Shown: positions 1 to 8,609, counted from the stretch's first letter. The stretch: DNA of 17,017 bases from Caldifarciminota bacterium 4484_18 (GCA_002256535.1 NMUJ01000027.1:1-17017), one strand, 5' to 3'. The notes: generated by a model from the sequence alone, not told the origin. Translations and numbers: made by a program.

Positions 1-949
1 TACATTTTTGCTGGTAGGTAGATACATCCGCCAGCAGGTAACGAATCGCATCCATAAGCTTATCGACTGTAGCTTCAGATTCACGCAAAATTATAGCCCC
101 TTCATTGAAATGCAATGCATTATAGTACTGGTGATCTTGTGTAGCGTATGGAAATGGTATCAATATTGCTGGGATACCAAGATACGAGAATTCAGCCAAT
201 GACAACGCACCCGCACGTGCGATCACCAGCTGTGTATTTGAATATATGCTTGCCATATCTGTGGTGAACGGTATAAGCTGTAGATTGGGTAGCCTTACAT
301 CACTAACCTTATCCCATATGCGTGTACCTGTGATTATGGTGAAATCGTACTCTGGTAGGCTCTGCGCTAACTTTATACCAAGTTGGGTTAGCCGTTTCGC
401 ACCCTGTGAGCCACCCATCACCAATATATGTGGTTTGTCCGTTAATTTACAGTTACGGTGAAGCTTCAATATCGACCTACGTAGTGGTATGCCGATTACC
501 TCACCAACCCCTAACCTATCACGGGCTTCTGGGAACGCAAGTAGCATCTTATCTATGTACCGACAAAGCAACTTTGTCACCCTACCTGGTACGGTATCTA
601 CTTCATACATCACCGTGGGTATAGATAACGTCACCGCCACCAATATCGGTACAAAAGATGGATAGCTACCCGTACCGATGACTAAAGATGGATATTCAAC
701 TTTATATATCCGTAAAATATGTATGAATGTGGGTACAAACACTGATAGCGCCTTCACCACATCACGTATGCACGTGATACCATAAAACCTATAAACATAA
801 GTGCGTTCAGTTGATAGCAATTGTGTACCCAATCCCTTACTTGTTGTAATGTAGACAACTTCAACCCCTTTGCTTTTGAGCATATCACCAATAGTTTTAC
901 CCAAGAAAATATGGCCACCTGTACCACCTGTAGCTATTACCACTTTCAT
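1..949 (-). CDS. murG: MurG, UDP-GlcNAc:lipid I N-acetylglucosaminyltransferase (3' end cut by window edge)
   Basis: This is the membrane-associated GT-B enzyme that converts lipid I to lipid II on the inner face of the cytoplasmic membrane. The frame stays open from the ATG at 949 to the window edge, giving about 316 residues of the usual 350-360. The N-terminal glycine loop reads ATGGTGGHIF (residues 6-15). The C-terminal domain has GGSQGAK, ITGT, RAGALSLAE and QDHQYYNAL, which are the UDP-GlcNAc binding elements. The start overlaps the ftsW stop by 4 nt (ATGA), so translation is probably coupled. Two signatures are off: the usual HEQN acceptor-side motif reads YEVD, and GNPVR reads GIPLR. 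I see no frameshift. The identity is safe; whether the altered motif changes acceptor binding is unknown. Confidence 0.93.
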   Translation of the reverse strand, partial: MKVVIATGGTGGHIFLGKTIGDMLKSKGVEVVYITTSKGLGTQLLSTERTYVYRFYGITCIRDVVKALSVFVPTFIHILRIYKVEYPSLVIGTGSYPSFVPILVAVTLSIPTVMYEVDTVPGRVTKLLCRYIDKMLLAFPEARDRLGVGEVIGIPLRRSILKLHRNCKLTDKPHILVMGGSQGAKRLTQLGIKLAQSLPEYDFTIITGTRIWDKVSDVRLPNLQLIPFTTDMASIYSNTQLVIARAGALSLAEFSYLGIPAILIPFPYATQDHQYYNALHFNEGAIILRESEATVDKLMDAIRYLLADVSTYQQKC

Positions 950-2007
950 GATTCTGGTCGACTTAACCTCCAAATTATACCTACCCCTATCAGAAAAAGT
1001 ACGTTCGCACTACCTCCCATGCTAACAAACGGTAACATCAACCCCGTTGTAGGTATAAACCCCAGGTTAATCGCCACATGTAACATCGCTTCCAGATATA
1101 TAAGTGTACCCAATCCCGTAACCAGCAATTGGTTGAAAAGATCAGGTTGCTCTCTCGCTATTTTCAATACCAACATATAAAATACAGTAAACATTGTCAG
1201 CACCAACACCGTACCGAGTAGGCCCATTTCCTCACCAATCACTGCAAATACGCAATCCGTATGTGCAGCCGGTATGTGTGAAAGCTTTATCTCGCCACCA
1301 CCTATACCCTTACCCCATATGCCACCGGATGATATTCCAGCAACTGCATTCATTATCTGTGCTGGAGGTGATTTCATGTATTGTTTAAACCTATCCACCG
1401 CGTATGGGGTGCGTAAAAATTGGAATACAGCCAATGGTATAGCCACAACCATACCACATCCTATATATTTAAACGGCACACCCCCCAGTATGAACAACAG
1501 CAATACCGTGACTGACATCACAGTTAATAGCCCGTAAGAAGGTTCAAGCAATATGAGTACCAAAATTGTACTAACCATAAGTAGTAGTGGTAACGTACCG
1601 TGTTTGAACTCGCCCAACACAGACTTTTTACGTTCGATATAATTCGCAATGTACAAGACTAACGTGAAGGAAGCCAACCGTGATGGTTGGAAATGTAGCG
1701 GACCTAACTTTATCCATCTATGTACCCCACCAATAGGTGGTGCTATCAGCACATATATGAGCAGTAGCAACGTGATACCCAATAGCGGTTTGAGTGCAGA
1801 CCGCCAAAAGTTAGGGTTAATACGTGCTACCATCACTCCCAACATTGCACCGATTGTTATACAAAAAAGGTGCCACTTGAATCGCGCATAACTTCTTCGT
1901 ACACCAGATGCGGTAGGTAACACCAAGCTTGCAGATAAGCTCATAAGTATACCCAGCAATATAAGCACAGCCACTGTAAGCAGTAATAACGTACGTTTAT
2001 CGAGCAT
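946..2007 (-). CDS. ftsW: FtsW, SEDS-family peptidoglycan glycosyltransferase
   Basis: FtsW polymerises lipid II at the division septum together with the cognate class B penicillin-binding protein. The 353-residue polytopic protein has many hydrophobic helices and the SEDS signatures: SSGGIWGKGIGGGEIKLSHIP followed by AAHTDCVFAVIGEEMGLLG (about 225-265) and GLMLPFVSMGGSANV near the C-terminus. The length is slightly below the usual 370-400; the stretch before the SGG motif is several residues shorter than usual, which may be natural. The ATG at 2007 lies inside the end of murD (11-nt overlap) and the stop overlaps murG. Placement between murD and murG is classical for dcw clusters and favours FtsW over the paralogue RodA. 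Confidence 0.93.
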   Translation of the reverse strand: MLDKRTLLLLTVAVLILLGILMSLSASLVLPTASGVRRSYARFKWHLFCITIGAMLGVMVARINPNFWRSALKPLLGITLLLLIYVLIAPPIGGVHRWIKLGPLHFQPSRLASFTLVLYIANYIERKKSVLGEFKHGTLPLLLMVSTILVLILLEPSYGLLTVMSVTVLLLFILGGVPFKYIGCGMVVAIPLAVFQFLRTPYAVDRFKQYMKSPPAQIMNAVAGISSGGIWGKGIGGGEIKLSHIPAAHTDCVFAVIGEEMGLLGTVLVLTMFTVFYMLVLKIAREQPDLFNQLLVTGLGTLIYLEAMLHVAINLGFIPTTGLMLPFVSMGGSANVLFLIGVGIIWRLSRPES

Positions 2008-3083
2008 CTTGCATAGCGGACTTTATCTTATGTACCGCATCACGAAATACTTCACCCCTATGTGCGAAATCGCGAAACATATCGAAACTCGCAAACCCTG
2101 GTGATAGCAACACAACATCACCGGGCTCCGCGAGCTCAACTTGTTCTTACCACCAGCAATTAATATGACTGGACTATTTATACTTTCGAGGGTTTTAACG
2201 AAAGCGGTTGGATTGGTACACATCGAGTTGTTGATAAACCTCACCTAAATACATGTTTGATCAATGAGTGATCCAACCTAATTATTGAAGCTATACTCGT
2301 AACAGCGAGAAGGTTCTCCATCATATATGGAGGTGCGTGTATATTGGATAGTATCGGTTTCCCTCCATAGTAAATTGTGCCATCCTTGTAATGTATATAA
2401 TGTATATCATGTAGATATAGCTTCTGTGCATCGGTGTTAAGGGTTGCATACGATTCCACATCCTTATTGAGTATGGCGAAATCGGTAGATGTTTGGTTCA
2501 TGAATAAGCGTGCCTTTGCTTTCCAGTAGCCCAGCACATCACGATAGCGGTCCAAATGTTCAGGTACAAAGTTAAGCCATACCCCTATGTGGGGACGGAA
2601 TTTATCTATTGTTTCGAGTTGAAAGCTACTTACCTCGAGCACAAGGTAATCCCCTGCTTTAACATCGTTGATACGTTCACTCAGCGGTATCCCCATATTA
2701 CCTGCGATAACTACAGGACATTCAGCAGCTTTCATAACCCCATATGTTAAATACGCTGTGGTAGTTTTGCCATTAGTACCTGTTATAGCTATTATCTTGG
2801 TATCAGCAGGTAGGAACCAGCTGCTAACCTCAAGCTCACCATATATAGGGATACCACGTTCACGTGCACGCTGTAAAATAGGTAAACTAGTGGGAATACC
2901 GGGGCTCAACACTATGAGATCCGTATCGAGTACCCTTTCCGTATGTCCTAAATCAAACTCAACCCCAGGTAGCTGTAACCTTTTAGCCACAATATCACTT
3001 AACAGCACCCTATATCCTCTGCCTATTAGCAACTTGGCTACTGATTGGCCGCTTCGACCCGCGCCTAACACACTGGCTTTCAT
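1997..3083 (-). pseudogene. murD: MurD, UDP-MurNAc-L-Ala:D-Glu ligase, broken by two apparent internal deletions
   Basis: MurD adds D-Glu to UDP-MurNAc-L-Ala using ATP. Residues 1-280 (3083 to about 2245) are good MurD: N-terminal Rossmann GAGRSGQS, P-loop GTNGKTTT, EVSSFQLE, EHLDRY and the AKARLF lysine. The frame then hits a stop, and homology resumes in another frame with VRFINNSMCTN and VILIAGGKNK (about 2243 to 2147). It shifts again and ends with VELAEPGDVVLLSPGFASF to the stop at 1997. About 20 residues (the usual FKGLPHR region) seem missing at the first junction and about 50-60 (between GGKxKG and the C-terminal A-E-L) at the second. Motifs are also altered: the GxHN segment reads PPYMMEN, and DSKATN reads NSMCTN. 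The start overlaps the mraY stop (ATGA). As written it cannot make a full enzyme. Confidence 0.9.
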
Positions 3084-4159
3084 CTAATTTTCAGCGTACT
3101 GAGCGCCAAAATACCCAGGATAATGTTGGCTATCCAAAACCTTATCATTATGTGGGTTTCGGGCCAGCCCAGCTTCTCGAAATGATGATGCAGCGGTGTC
3201 ATCCGAAATATGCGTTTACCACGCAGTTTGAATGATATCACCTGAAGGATGACCGATAGTGCCTCGATAACGAATATACCACCCACAAGGATGAGCAAAA
3301 TCTCCTGCTTGATAAGCACAGCTACCGCACCTATTGCACCACCAAGTGACATTGCCCCCGTATCTCCCATAAAGATGTGAGCTGGATGCATATTGTACCA
3401 GAGGAAGCCCAAGCTTGCACCTGCCATACTGGCCAAAAATATGGTGAGTTCACCCCCACCTGGTATGTATATGAGGTTAAGATATTGTGATAATTTCACA
3501 TTCCCTACAATATATGCCAGCACAGCATAGACGGTGGCTACCTGTGTCATGATACCGCTACTTAACCCGTCGATACCATCGGTAAGGTTAACCGCATTCG
3601 ACGTAGCTGTTATCACAATACCCACAAAGATGATGTAGAAGATGCCAAAATTCAAGTAAACATCTTTCAAAAACAGCACACTCGTTTTATACGTAAAGTA
3701 TGGATTTTGGGGGAAATAAGTTGCTACAAATGCAAGCACCATACCAACCACAAACGGAAATATTAGCTTAGTACGTGGTCTCACATCTGTCGATGAGCGT
3801 GTTTTACGATAATCGTCATAAAACCCTAATCCTCCTAACGCAAGTGTGGTACCTAATGCCAACCACACATAAGGTTCCTTGAGGTTAGCCCATAGCAGTG
3901 TAGCTATCACGACAGCAATCAATATCAATATACCGCCACCTAATGGGGTACCTACTTTTTCGCTTACCCGCGGTAGGCTGGGTTCACGTACACCTGCTAC
4001 CCAATTATGTGCACGTAAAAATCTAACAAAATGTGGCATCCATATCAGTACGATGATGAATGCAGTGAATGCCGCATAAGCGGAACGAAACGTGATGTAA
4101 CGGAACAGATTGAAAGGAAAGAATAGCTCACGTAGCGGATATAGAAGGTGGTACAACAT
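3080..4159 (-). CDS. mraY: MraY, phospho-MurNAc-pentapeptide transferase
   Basis: MraY transfers phospho-MurNAc-pentapeptide from UDP to undecaprenyl phosphate, making lipid I in the cytoplasmic membrane. From the ATG at 4159 it is 359 residues, matching the 360 of E. coli MraY nearly end to end. Visible signatures are GTPLGGG, the DDYRK aspartates, NAVNLTDGIDGL, FMGDTGAMSLGG and RMTPLHHHFE, with about ten hydrophobic helices. I chose ATG 4159 over the in-frame codon at 4183 because GGAGG lies 4 nt upstream and the N-terminus MLYHLLYPL fits the family. It overlaps the end of murE by about 32 nt. This is one of the few large cell-wall genes here with no sign of damage. Confidence 0.96.
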   Translation of the reverse strand: MLYHLLYPLRELFFPFNLFRYITFRSAYAAFTAFIIVLIWMPHFVRFLRAHNWVAGVREPSLPRVSEKVGTPLGGGILILIAVVIATLLWANLKEPYVWLALGTTLALGGLGFYDDYRKTRSSTDVRPRTKLIFPFVVGMVLAFVATYFPQNPYFTYKTSVLFLKDVYLNFGIFYIIFVGIVITATSNAVNLTDGIDGLSSGIMTQVATVYAVLAYIVGNVKLSQYLNLIYIPGGGELTIFLASMAGASLGFLWYNMHPAHIFMGDTGAMSLGGAIGAVAVLIKQEILLILVGGIFVIEALSVILQVISFKLRGKRIFRMTPLHHHFEKLGWPETHIMIRFWIANIILGILALSTLKIR

Positions 4160-5410
4160 TATGCCTCCGAGATAAACATTCAAGTACTACCTCTTTATCA
4201 CTAAATGGTACCCGTCTATCCCCTATAATCTGGTAGCGTTCATGCCCCTTACCAAGTACCAAAACGAGATCACCTTCACCTGCCATATCTATGGCTTTAT
4301 CGATCGCTTTACGGCGATCGAGGATTATCAAGTGTGGGGTATTGGATACACCAGTTTCTATTTCATGCGCTATCTGCATGGGATCTTCGTTACGTGGGTT
4401 GTCGTTGGTTATTATCACGAAATCTGCGTAGCGGGCGGCGATTTCACCCATCGGACGGCGCTTACCGGGGTCACGATCGCCACCTGCACCGAACACTACT
4501 ATGAGGTTACCAGTTGCCAATCTTCTCGCAAGTGATAGCACCAAAGCCATCGAGCCCGGCGTGTGTGCATAGTCGATAATGACATTTTGGATACGTTCCC
4601 ATCTACCCGGTACACCGGGGAAATCCGTAAACGCTTCAATAATATGAGGTACGGGTATCGATAACGCATAAGCAATAGAATAAGCGAGTAACATATTGTA
4701 AAGATTATGTGTACCTACGAGTGTGGTGTTAAAACAGTGGCCATTGATTTCGCACTCCATACCGTGGAGATCGATTCTCCGTATTATACCACGTATCATC
4801 GGCAACCTGTGCAGGCCGTAACCGTAACTTATGGTTCTCGCATCGGTTATCTCAGAGAAGAACCTTCCTGTGGGATCGTCAAAATTCAAAGCAGCTATAG
4901 CGGTACGAGGTAGGTTTACAAACAGACGAGCTTTTGCACGCATATAATTTTCGATCGTTGAGTGGAAATCGAGGTGATCTCGTCCCAAATATGTGAAACC
5001 AGTAGCACGAAATTCCACCCCATGTACACGATGCAATACGAGTGAGTGCGAAGATACTTCTTAAGTATATGATGAAGTAGCAACACGGTTGTTGTTTTAC
5101 CATTGGTACCCGTTATACCGACGATGTTGAGCTTCCTGTCAGGGTAGCCATAGAACCTACGTGATACCTCGGCCAACATGCGACGTGCATCGTGTACCTT
5201 CAGATGTGGGATATTGGGTGATAGGGTTTTCTCACAGATGACGAAACTTGCACCCCGTTTGAGTGCTTCGTGTATGTAAGGGTGGCCGTTTACTGACCTA
5301 CCACACCACGTGACGAACATATAACCGGGTTTCACAGAAGTATGTCGATATGCAATACCTGTTATCTTAATATTGCTATTCACCTTGGGCAATAGCTGGT
5401 TCAACCGCAT
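4128..5410 (-). pseudogene. murE: MurE, UDP-MurNAc-tripeptide synthetase, broken by an apparent internal deletion
   Basis: MurE adds the third amino acid of the stem peptide. The first part (5410 to about 5060) carries the N-terminal domain and the P-loop GITGTNGKTTT followed by VLLLHHILKK. Homology resumes one frame away with VSSHSLVLHRVHGVEF, GFTYLGRDHLDFHST and AKARLF, and runs to the end with GTHNLYN, PGVPGRWERI, DYAHTP, DNPRNEDP and GKGHERYQ. The missing piece is the family segment with GTIGY and TTPD, about 50-60 residues. DNPR is the motif associated with meso-diaminopimelate use. The start at 5410 has GGAGG 4 nt upstream and overlaps the ftsI end by 35 nt. The 3' end overlaps mraY; murF, normally next, is absent. 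The junction itself is an inverted repeat (ATACTT, AAG, AAGTAT). Confidence 0.92.
4164..4168 (-). promoter_or_regulatory. Ribosome binding site deciding the mraY start
   Basis: GGAGG on the minus strand lies 4 nt before the ATG at 4159, inside the last codons of murE. It favours this start over the ATG-like start eight codons earlier. Confidence 0.75.
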
Positions 5411-6783
5411 GCTGCCTCCATAAATGGCGATAACCCTCTAAACTTAATATACGTAAAATTATGCGTCTCAAAAGGGGTGCAAGAATGGTGCCAGCAAATT
5501 GCCCTACCTTGGCTTCGTCAAGTGAAATAACTATCACAAGCTCAGGTTCAGGTAATGGCAAAAATGCAGCTAACGTTAAGATTTTACACTCTTTTGCATA
5601 ACCACCGGGGATCGGCTTCTCGGCAGTACCGGTCTTACCTGCAATACGTAGGCCAGGTATCTTAGCACATCTTGCGGTACCGTAGTCGAATACTCCCTCG
5701 AGTAGGGTTGTCACTTTTGATACTATTTCAGGGGTGGTAACCTGTCGTATGATGGTGGGTTTATGTAGGAGATATAGTTGACCATTTTTGATGACCCCAC
5801 GTATAAGTGTGGGTTGCAACAAGTAACCACCATTCGCTATGGCAGCATAAGCTAACGCAAGCTGCAACGTGGTGACACTTACACCTTGACCAAAAGAGAA
5901 AGTGGCAATATCTACGGGGGTCATTTGGGATGGATGTGGTATATAGCCATGAGCTTCCGCCGGAAACTCAATACCAGTGGGAGTGCCGAAACCCAACTTT
6001 TTAGCTCCCAAATAGAGAATATATGGATCGAGTGAACAGCCCATCTTGATGAACCCTACATTACTGGAGTGCCAGACTACCTCTTTAAACGTATATGGTG
6101 GATGATGGATGGGATCTTTAAAAGTTTTATCACCAATACATACGGTATCACAAGTTATGAAAGTTGAGTCGCAGTCCACATCATAATGCTCTAAGTATGC
6201 AACAAGTGGTACAAGCTTAAAGACGGAACCAGGTTCCCATTGTTCCTGTATGATAGGGTTATGGTGGCCATCTTGTGGGTAGACCGCCATGGCAAGTATT
6301 TCGCCGGTACATGGGTCAAGGATGATACCCCAACCACGTAGGGCGTAAGTTTCGTGCACCCGACGGATGAGCTCATCCTCAAGAATGTGCTGTAGATCCA
6401 AATCTATGGTTAATACCACTGAGGGTGTAAAAGTGAGGGTGGTGAGGTTAGCTTTTGGGTCAGGATATAACCTACCAGCGTCTGAAACAATGTAAGTTCT
6501 TTGGTAAGGATGGCCACGCAGTAGTGAATCAAATTGATACTCGAGACCTGCAAGCCCTTCGTTGTAGATGTTGGCTATACCCGTGATGTGACAGGTCAGC
6601 TCGTACGTTGGATATATGCGGTGGTTATGATTTGATATTGCAAGCAAGCGCAGGTTTCTATCCAAACGAGTATGTATGTGAAGTTTCGTCATAATGTAGG
6701 ATCTGTAGTGTTACGAGCTTAGTGACGAAGAAGCCAAAAATCAACATCACCGGTATTTGCAGTAATTTGAGTTTAGTCTCCAT
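5376..6783 (-). pseudogene. ftsI: FtsI/PBP3-type class B penicillin-binding protein, damaged in the N-terminal pedestal
   Basis: This is the transpeptidase that cross-links septal peptidoglycan with FtsW. The natural start is the ATG at 6783, overlapping the ftsL stop; it opens with a membrane anchor (PVMLIFGFFVTKL) and the LVTLQIL motif. The frame then ends at a stop near 6660, while the rest continues one frame away from DRNLRLLAIS. About 30 residues seem lost there. A second, in-frame loss of about 80-110 residues sits between LAIS and RIYPTYELTCHITGI. The transpeptidase domain is intact: SVFK (active-site Ser), SSN, and KTG in AGKTGTAEK. The cell could at best make a C-terminal fragment of about 438 residues without membrane anchor. 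The overlap with murE supports one operon. Confidence 0.9.
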
Positions 6784-7039
6784 CTATAATCACTATATAG
6801 GAACGCTCATCGATGTGTGGGACACGAAAGTTGTGTATGGTTACCCATTTCTGTATAGAAGTGGGTGAGATGCGATATTCATATTCTGCACGTAAGCTAT
6901 CGTATTCGGATTGCAATTTAAGGAGTAGCTTCTCACGTACCTCTATGAGATACGTGTAACGTACGATCTGATGCCCAATGTGTAGGTAAAGAAGTACCAC
7001 CAACCCCAAGAGTATGAACCAGCTTATTATGCGTTCCAT
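6773..7039 (-). CDS. ftsL: FtsL-like bitopic division protein
   Basis: The 88-residue protein starts at ATG 7039, 1 nt after the rsmH stop. It has a short cytoplasmic tip, one membrane helix (IISWFILLGLVVLLYLHIG), and then a charged, heptad-like stretch (about residues 30-60) predicted to form a coiled coil. This is the architecture of FtsL, which with FtsB and FtsQ activates FtsWI in the periplasm. FtsL sequences are hardly conserved, so the call rests on size, topology and position between rsmH and ftsI. No clear ribosome binding site precedes the ATG, suggesting translational coupling to rsmH. The last codons overlap the ftsI start. Confidence 0.8.
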   Translation of the reverse strand: MERIISWFILLGLVVLLYLHIGHQIVRYTYLIEVREKLLLKLQSEYDSLRAEYEYRISPTSIQKWVTIHNFRVPHIDERSYIVIIDGD

Positions 7040-7040
7040 A

Positions 7041-7828
7041 TCACAGTTTTTCAGCAGCACGAAGTTTGGCACTCCTTGCACGTGGGTTATCGGCTATTTC
7101 GGTTGCAGATGGTACGATCGGTTTAGGGGTTAAGATTTTGATTGAATTGCAACTTTTAAAGAAATGCTTCACAATACGATCTTCCAACGAGTGATAGGAT
7201 AGTATAACCAGCCGTTTATCCGTAAAGCTTGAAAGACTCTGGCAGCTACTTTCGATTTGTTACGATAGTTCTGTGGTAACGCATCTATGATGGCGGTATA
7301 GAGTTCGGATGTGGTCTCTGGTCTGCGTTGCCTGATAATTTTGGCTATAACATTGGCGTAACGTTCCTCACCGTATTGCTTGATAATTTGGGCGAGCTTC
7401 CAATAAGAAGATTGGGTTATAAGGTTATATGCAGTGAAAGGTACCGATGTGTCAAACCGCATATCAAGAGGCCCATCATGACGGAAGCTGAACCCACGTT
7501 GGGGATCCTCCAGTTGAAGCGATGATAAACCGAGATCAAAGAGGATACCATCAACCGATTCCGTAACCAGTTGATGAAGGGAGACAAAATTTGCGTGTAT
7601 GAAGTTTATCCTATCACGCCAGGCAGATAGATTACGTATCGCTACTTGTAGTGAAGTAGAGTCACAATCGATTGCATAAAGTCGTATGTTTGGTTCTACC
7701 TGTAGAAGATGATAACTATGGCCACCACCACCTACTGTGGCATCAACGAAAACTTTGCCAGGAGCAGGATTAAGGTAGTGAATGACCTCAGCTACCATGA
7801 CTGGTTTATGGATAAATGGGGTGGACAT
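7041..7828 (-). pseudogene. rsmH: RsmH (MraW), 16S rRNA C1402 N4-methyltransferase, broken by an apparent deletion
   Basis: RsmH methylates C1402 of 16S rRNA using S-adenosylmethionine. Residues 1 to about 205 match well: HKPVMVAEV, DATVGGGGHS (SAM loop), DCDSTS, FDLGLSSLQLEDPQRGFSF, PLDMRFD, YGEERYANVIAKII and VFQALRI. The frame then runs into a stop at 7169. One frame away homology resumes with RLVILSYHSLEDRIVKHFF and continues through NPRARSAKLRAAEK to a TGA at 7041-7043. About 30 residues of the family (from VN.EL to the GG before RLV) are missing at about 7211-7222. The start at 7828 overlaps the preceding STAS gene by 23 nt; the stop lies 1 nt before ftsL. Confidence 0.92.
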
Positions 7829-8105
7829 AGCCGCCGAACCTCAATATGTTGATAAGATAACCATTACGGCAATGGAGTTGTAGCTCGTAGCCCAAACTTT
7901 TGGCGTAATTGTAGAGTTCGTCTAAATATGTGGCCCATATGTAATGAAGGTGATGAACTGCATTGAGATCCAGTATGATTTTGCGTGTATCTTGTGAGAG
8001 AAAGTTTTGGATGACTTGACGTAACTTGGGGTAATCCTCTTTACGTAAGGTGCCACTTAACTTGAAATAAACGTATCCATTTGTACTGGTAAGCCTTACT
8101 CTCAT
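7806..8105 (-). CDS. STAS-domain protein embedded in the dcw cluster
   Basis: The 99-residue protein fits a single STAS (anti-anti-sigma-like) domain: an N-terminal beta strand, GTLRKEDYPKLRQVIQNFL, the core strand KIILDLNAVHHLHY, a following helix WATYLDELYNYAKSLG, strand YELQLHC and a last helix YLINILRFGG. The usual phosphorylatable Ser after the core strand (D-S) is replaced by HLHY, so classical SpoIIAA-style phospho-switching is unlikely. It overlaps mraZ by 4 nt (ATGA) and rsmH by 23 nt, so it must be translated with them. Its role is unknown; the position suggests regulation or scaffolding tied to wall synthesis. Fold confidence is moderate; no signal peptide or membrane helix is seen. 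Confidence 0.72.
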   Translation of the reverse strand: MRVRLTSTNGYVYFKLSGTLRKEDYPKLRQVIQNFLSQDTRKIILDLNAVHHLHYIWATYLDELYNYAKSLGYELQLHCRNGYLINILRFGGYVHPIYP

Positions 8106-8530
8106 ATCCCGAGCTCCTTGAGGTCACGTTCGTCAACTTTGGATTCCATCATCCTCTCATATTCCTCATACTTGTGAGGATTCCAGAGCTCAATCTTGTT
8201 GAGCAAACCTATGATGAGTACCTCGGTTTCAAGATGCGCATAATCAAGTAGATGCCGCGGTATCCTTATGCGACCTTGTTTGTCAATCTCCACAATTTCA
8301 GCATTGCCGACAAACCAACGTAAGAGATACCTCGCACGTGCATCGGTGAATGGCAACGAATGGAGCTTGGATTCAAGATTACGCCACTCAGATAGGGGAT
8401 AAACTAATAAACACTCCTCAAACCCACGTGTCACTATAACCTTACCCTCATCAACCTTTATACGAAACTTCGCCGGTAAGAAGACACGCCCAGCACCTTC
8501 AACCCGATAAACCTCCTTACCACAATACAT
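8102..8530 (-). CDS. mraZ: MraZ, transcriptional regulator of the dcw cluster
   Basis: MraZ is an AbrB/SpoVT-like DNA-binding ring protein that represses or activates its own dcw operon. The 142-residue protein has the two expected swapped-hairpin halves: VEGAGRVFLPAKFR (residues about 9-22, normally DxxGR) and IDKQGRIRIPRHLL (about 84-97, DxxGR intact). I chose the ATG at 8530 over an upstream TTG at 8539 because MYCGKEVYRVEG aligns with the family N-terminus. No good ribosome binding site precedes it, because the MraZ operator occupies that space. It is the first gene of the cluster, downstream of a promoter and three operator repeats. Confidence 0.94.
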   Translation of the reverse strand: MYCGKEVYRVEGAGRVFLPAKFRIKVDEGKVIVTRGFEECLLVYPLSEWRNLESKLHSLPFTDARARYLLRWFVGNAEIVEIDKQGRIRIPRHLLDYAHLETEVLIIGLLNKIELWNPHKYEEYERMMESKVDERDLKELGI

Positions 8531-8533
8531 CTT

Positions 8534-8558
8534 CACCAATATTCACCAAAATTCACCA
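8534..8558 (-). promoter_or_regulatory. MraZ operator: three direct repeats
   Basis: On the minus strand the repeat TGGTG occurs three times at an exact 10-bp period (8558-8554, 8548-8544, 8538-8534), each followed by AA: TGGTG-N5-TGGTG-N5-TGGTG. It ends 3 nt before the mraZ ATG. MraZ in other bacteria binds three or four G-rich repeats of this spacing (E. coli: TGGGN5 repeats), so autoregulation is expected. Confidence 0.88.
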
Positions 8559-8587
8559 TAATTTAATTGGAGTGTGTGGTGTGTCAA
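8558..8587 (-). promoter_or_regulatory. Predicted sigma70-type promoter of the dcw cluster
   Basis: TTGACA lies at 8587-8582 on the minus strand. A weak -10 follows at 16-18 bp (TAAATT or AATTAT). Transcription would begin around 8551-8555, inside the MraZ repeats, so bound MraZ would block initiation. It begins 22 nt after the feoB stop, separating dcw from the iron operon. Confidence 0.6.
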
Positions 8588-8609
8588 TGGTTGATTTCTA
8601 CTTTGATGT

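Noticed and set aside
2023..2244. Separate small gene on the minus strand
   Set aside because: Its first half is the MurD stretch after the first junction and its second half is out-of-frame sequence; it is a fragment of the broken murD.
4879..5103. Short minus-strand frame within murE
   Set aside because: It is the third frame across the murE junction and matches no part of MurE or another family.
1997..5410. Programmed ribosomal frameshifting to rescue murD and murE
   Set aside because: Frameshifting could join frames but not restore the 20-60 missing residues that include conserved motifs.
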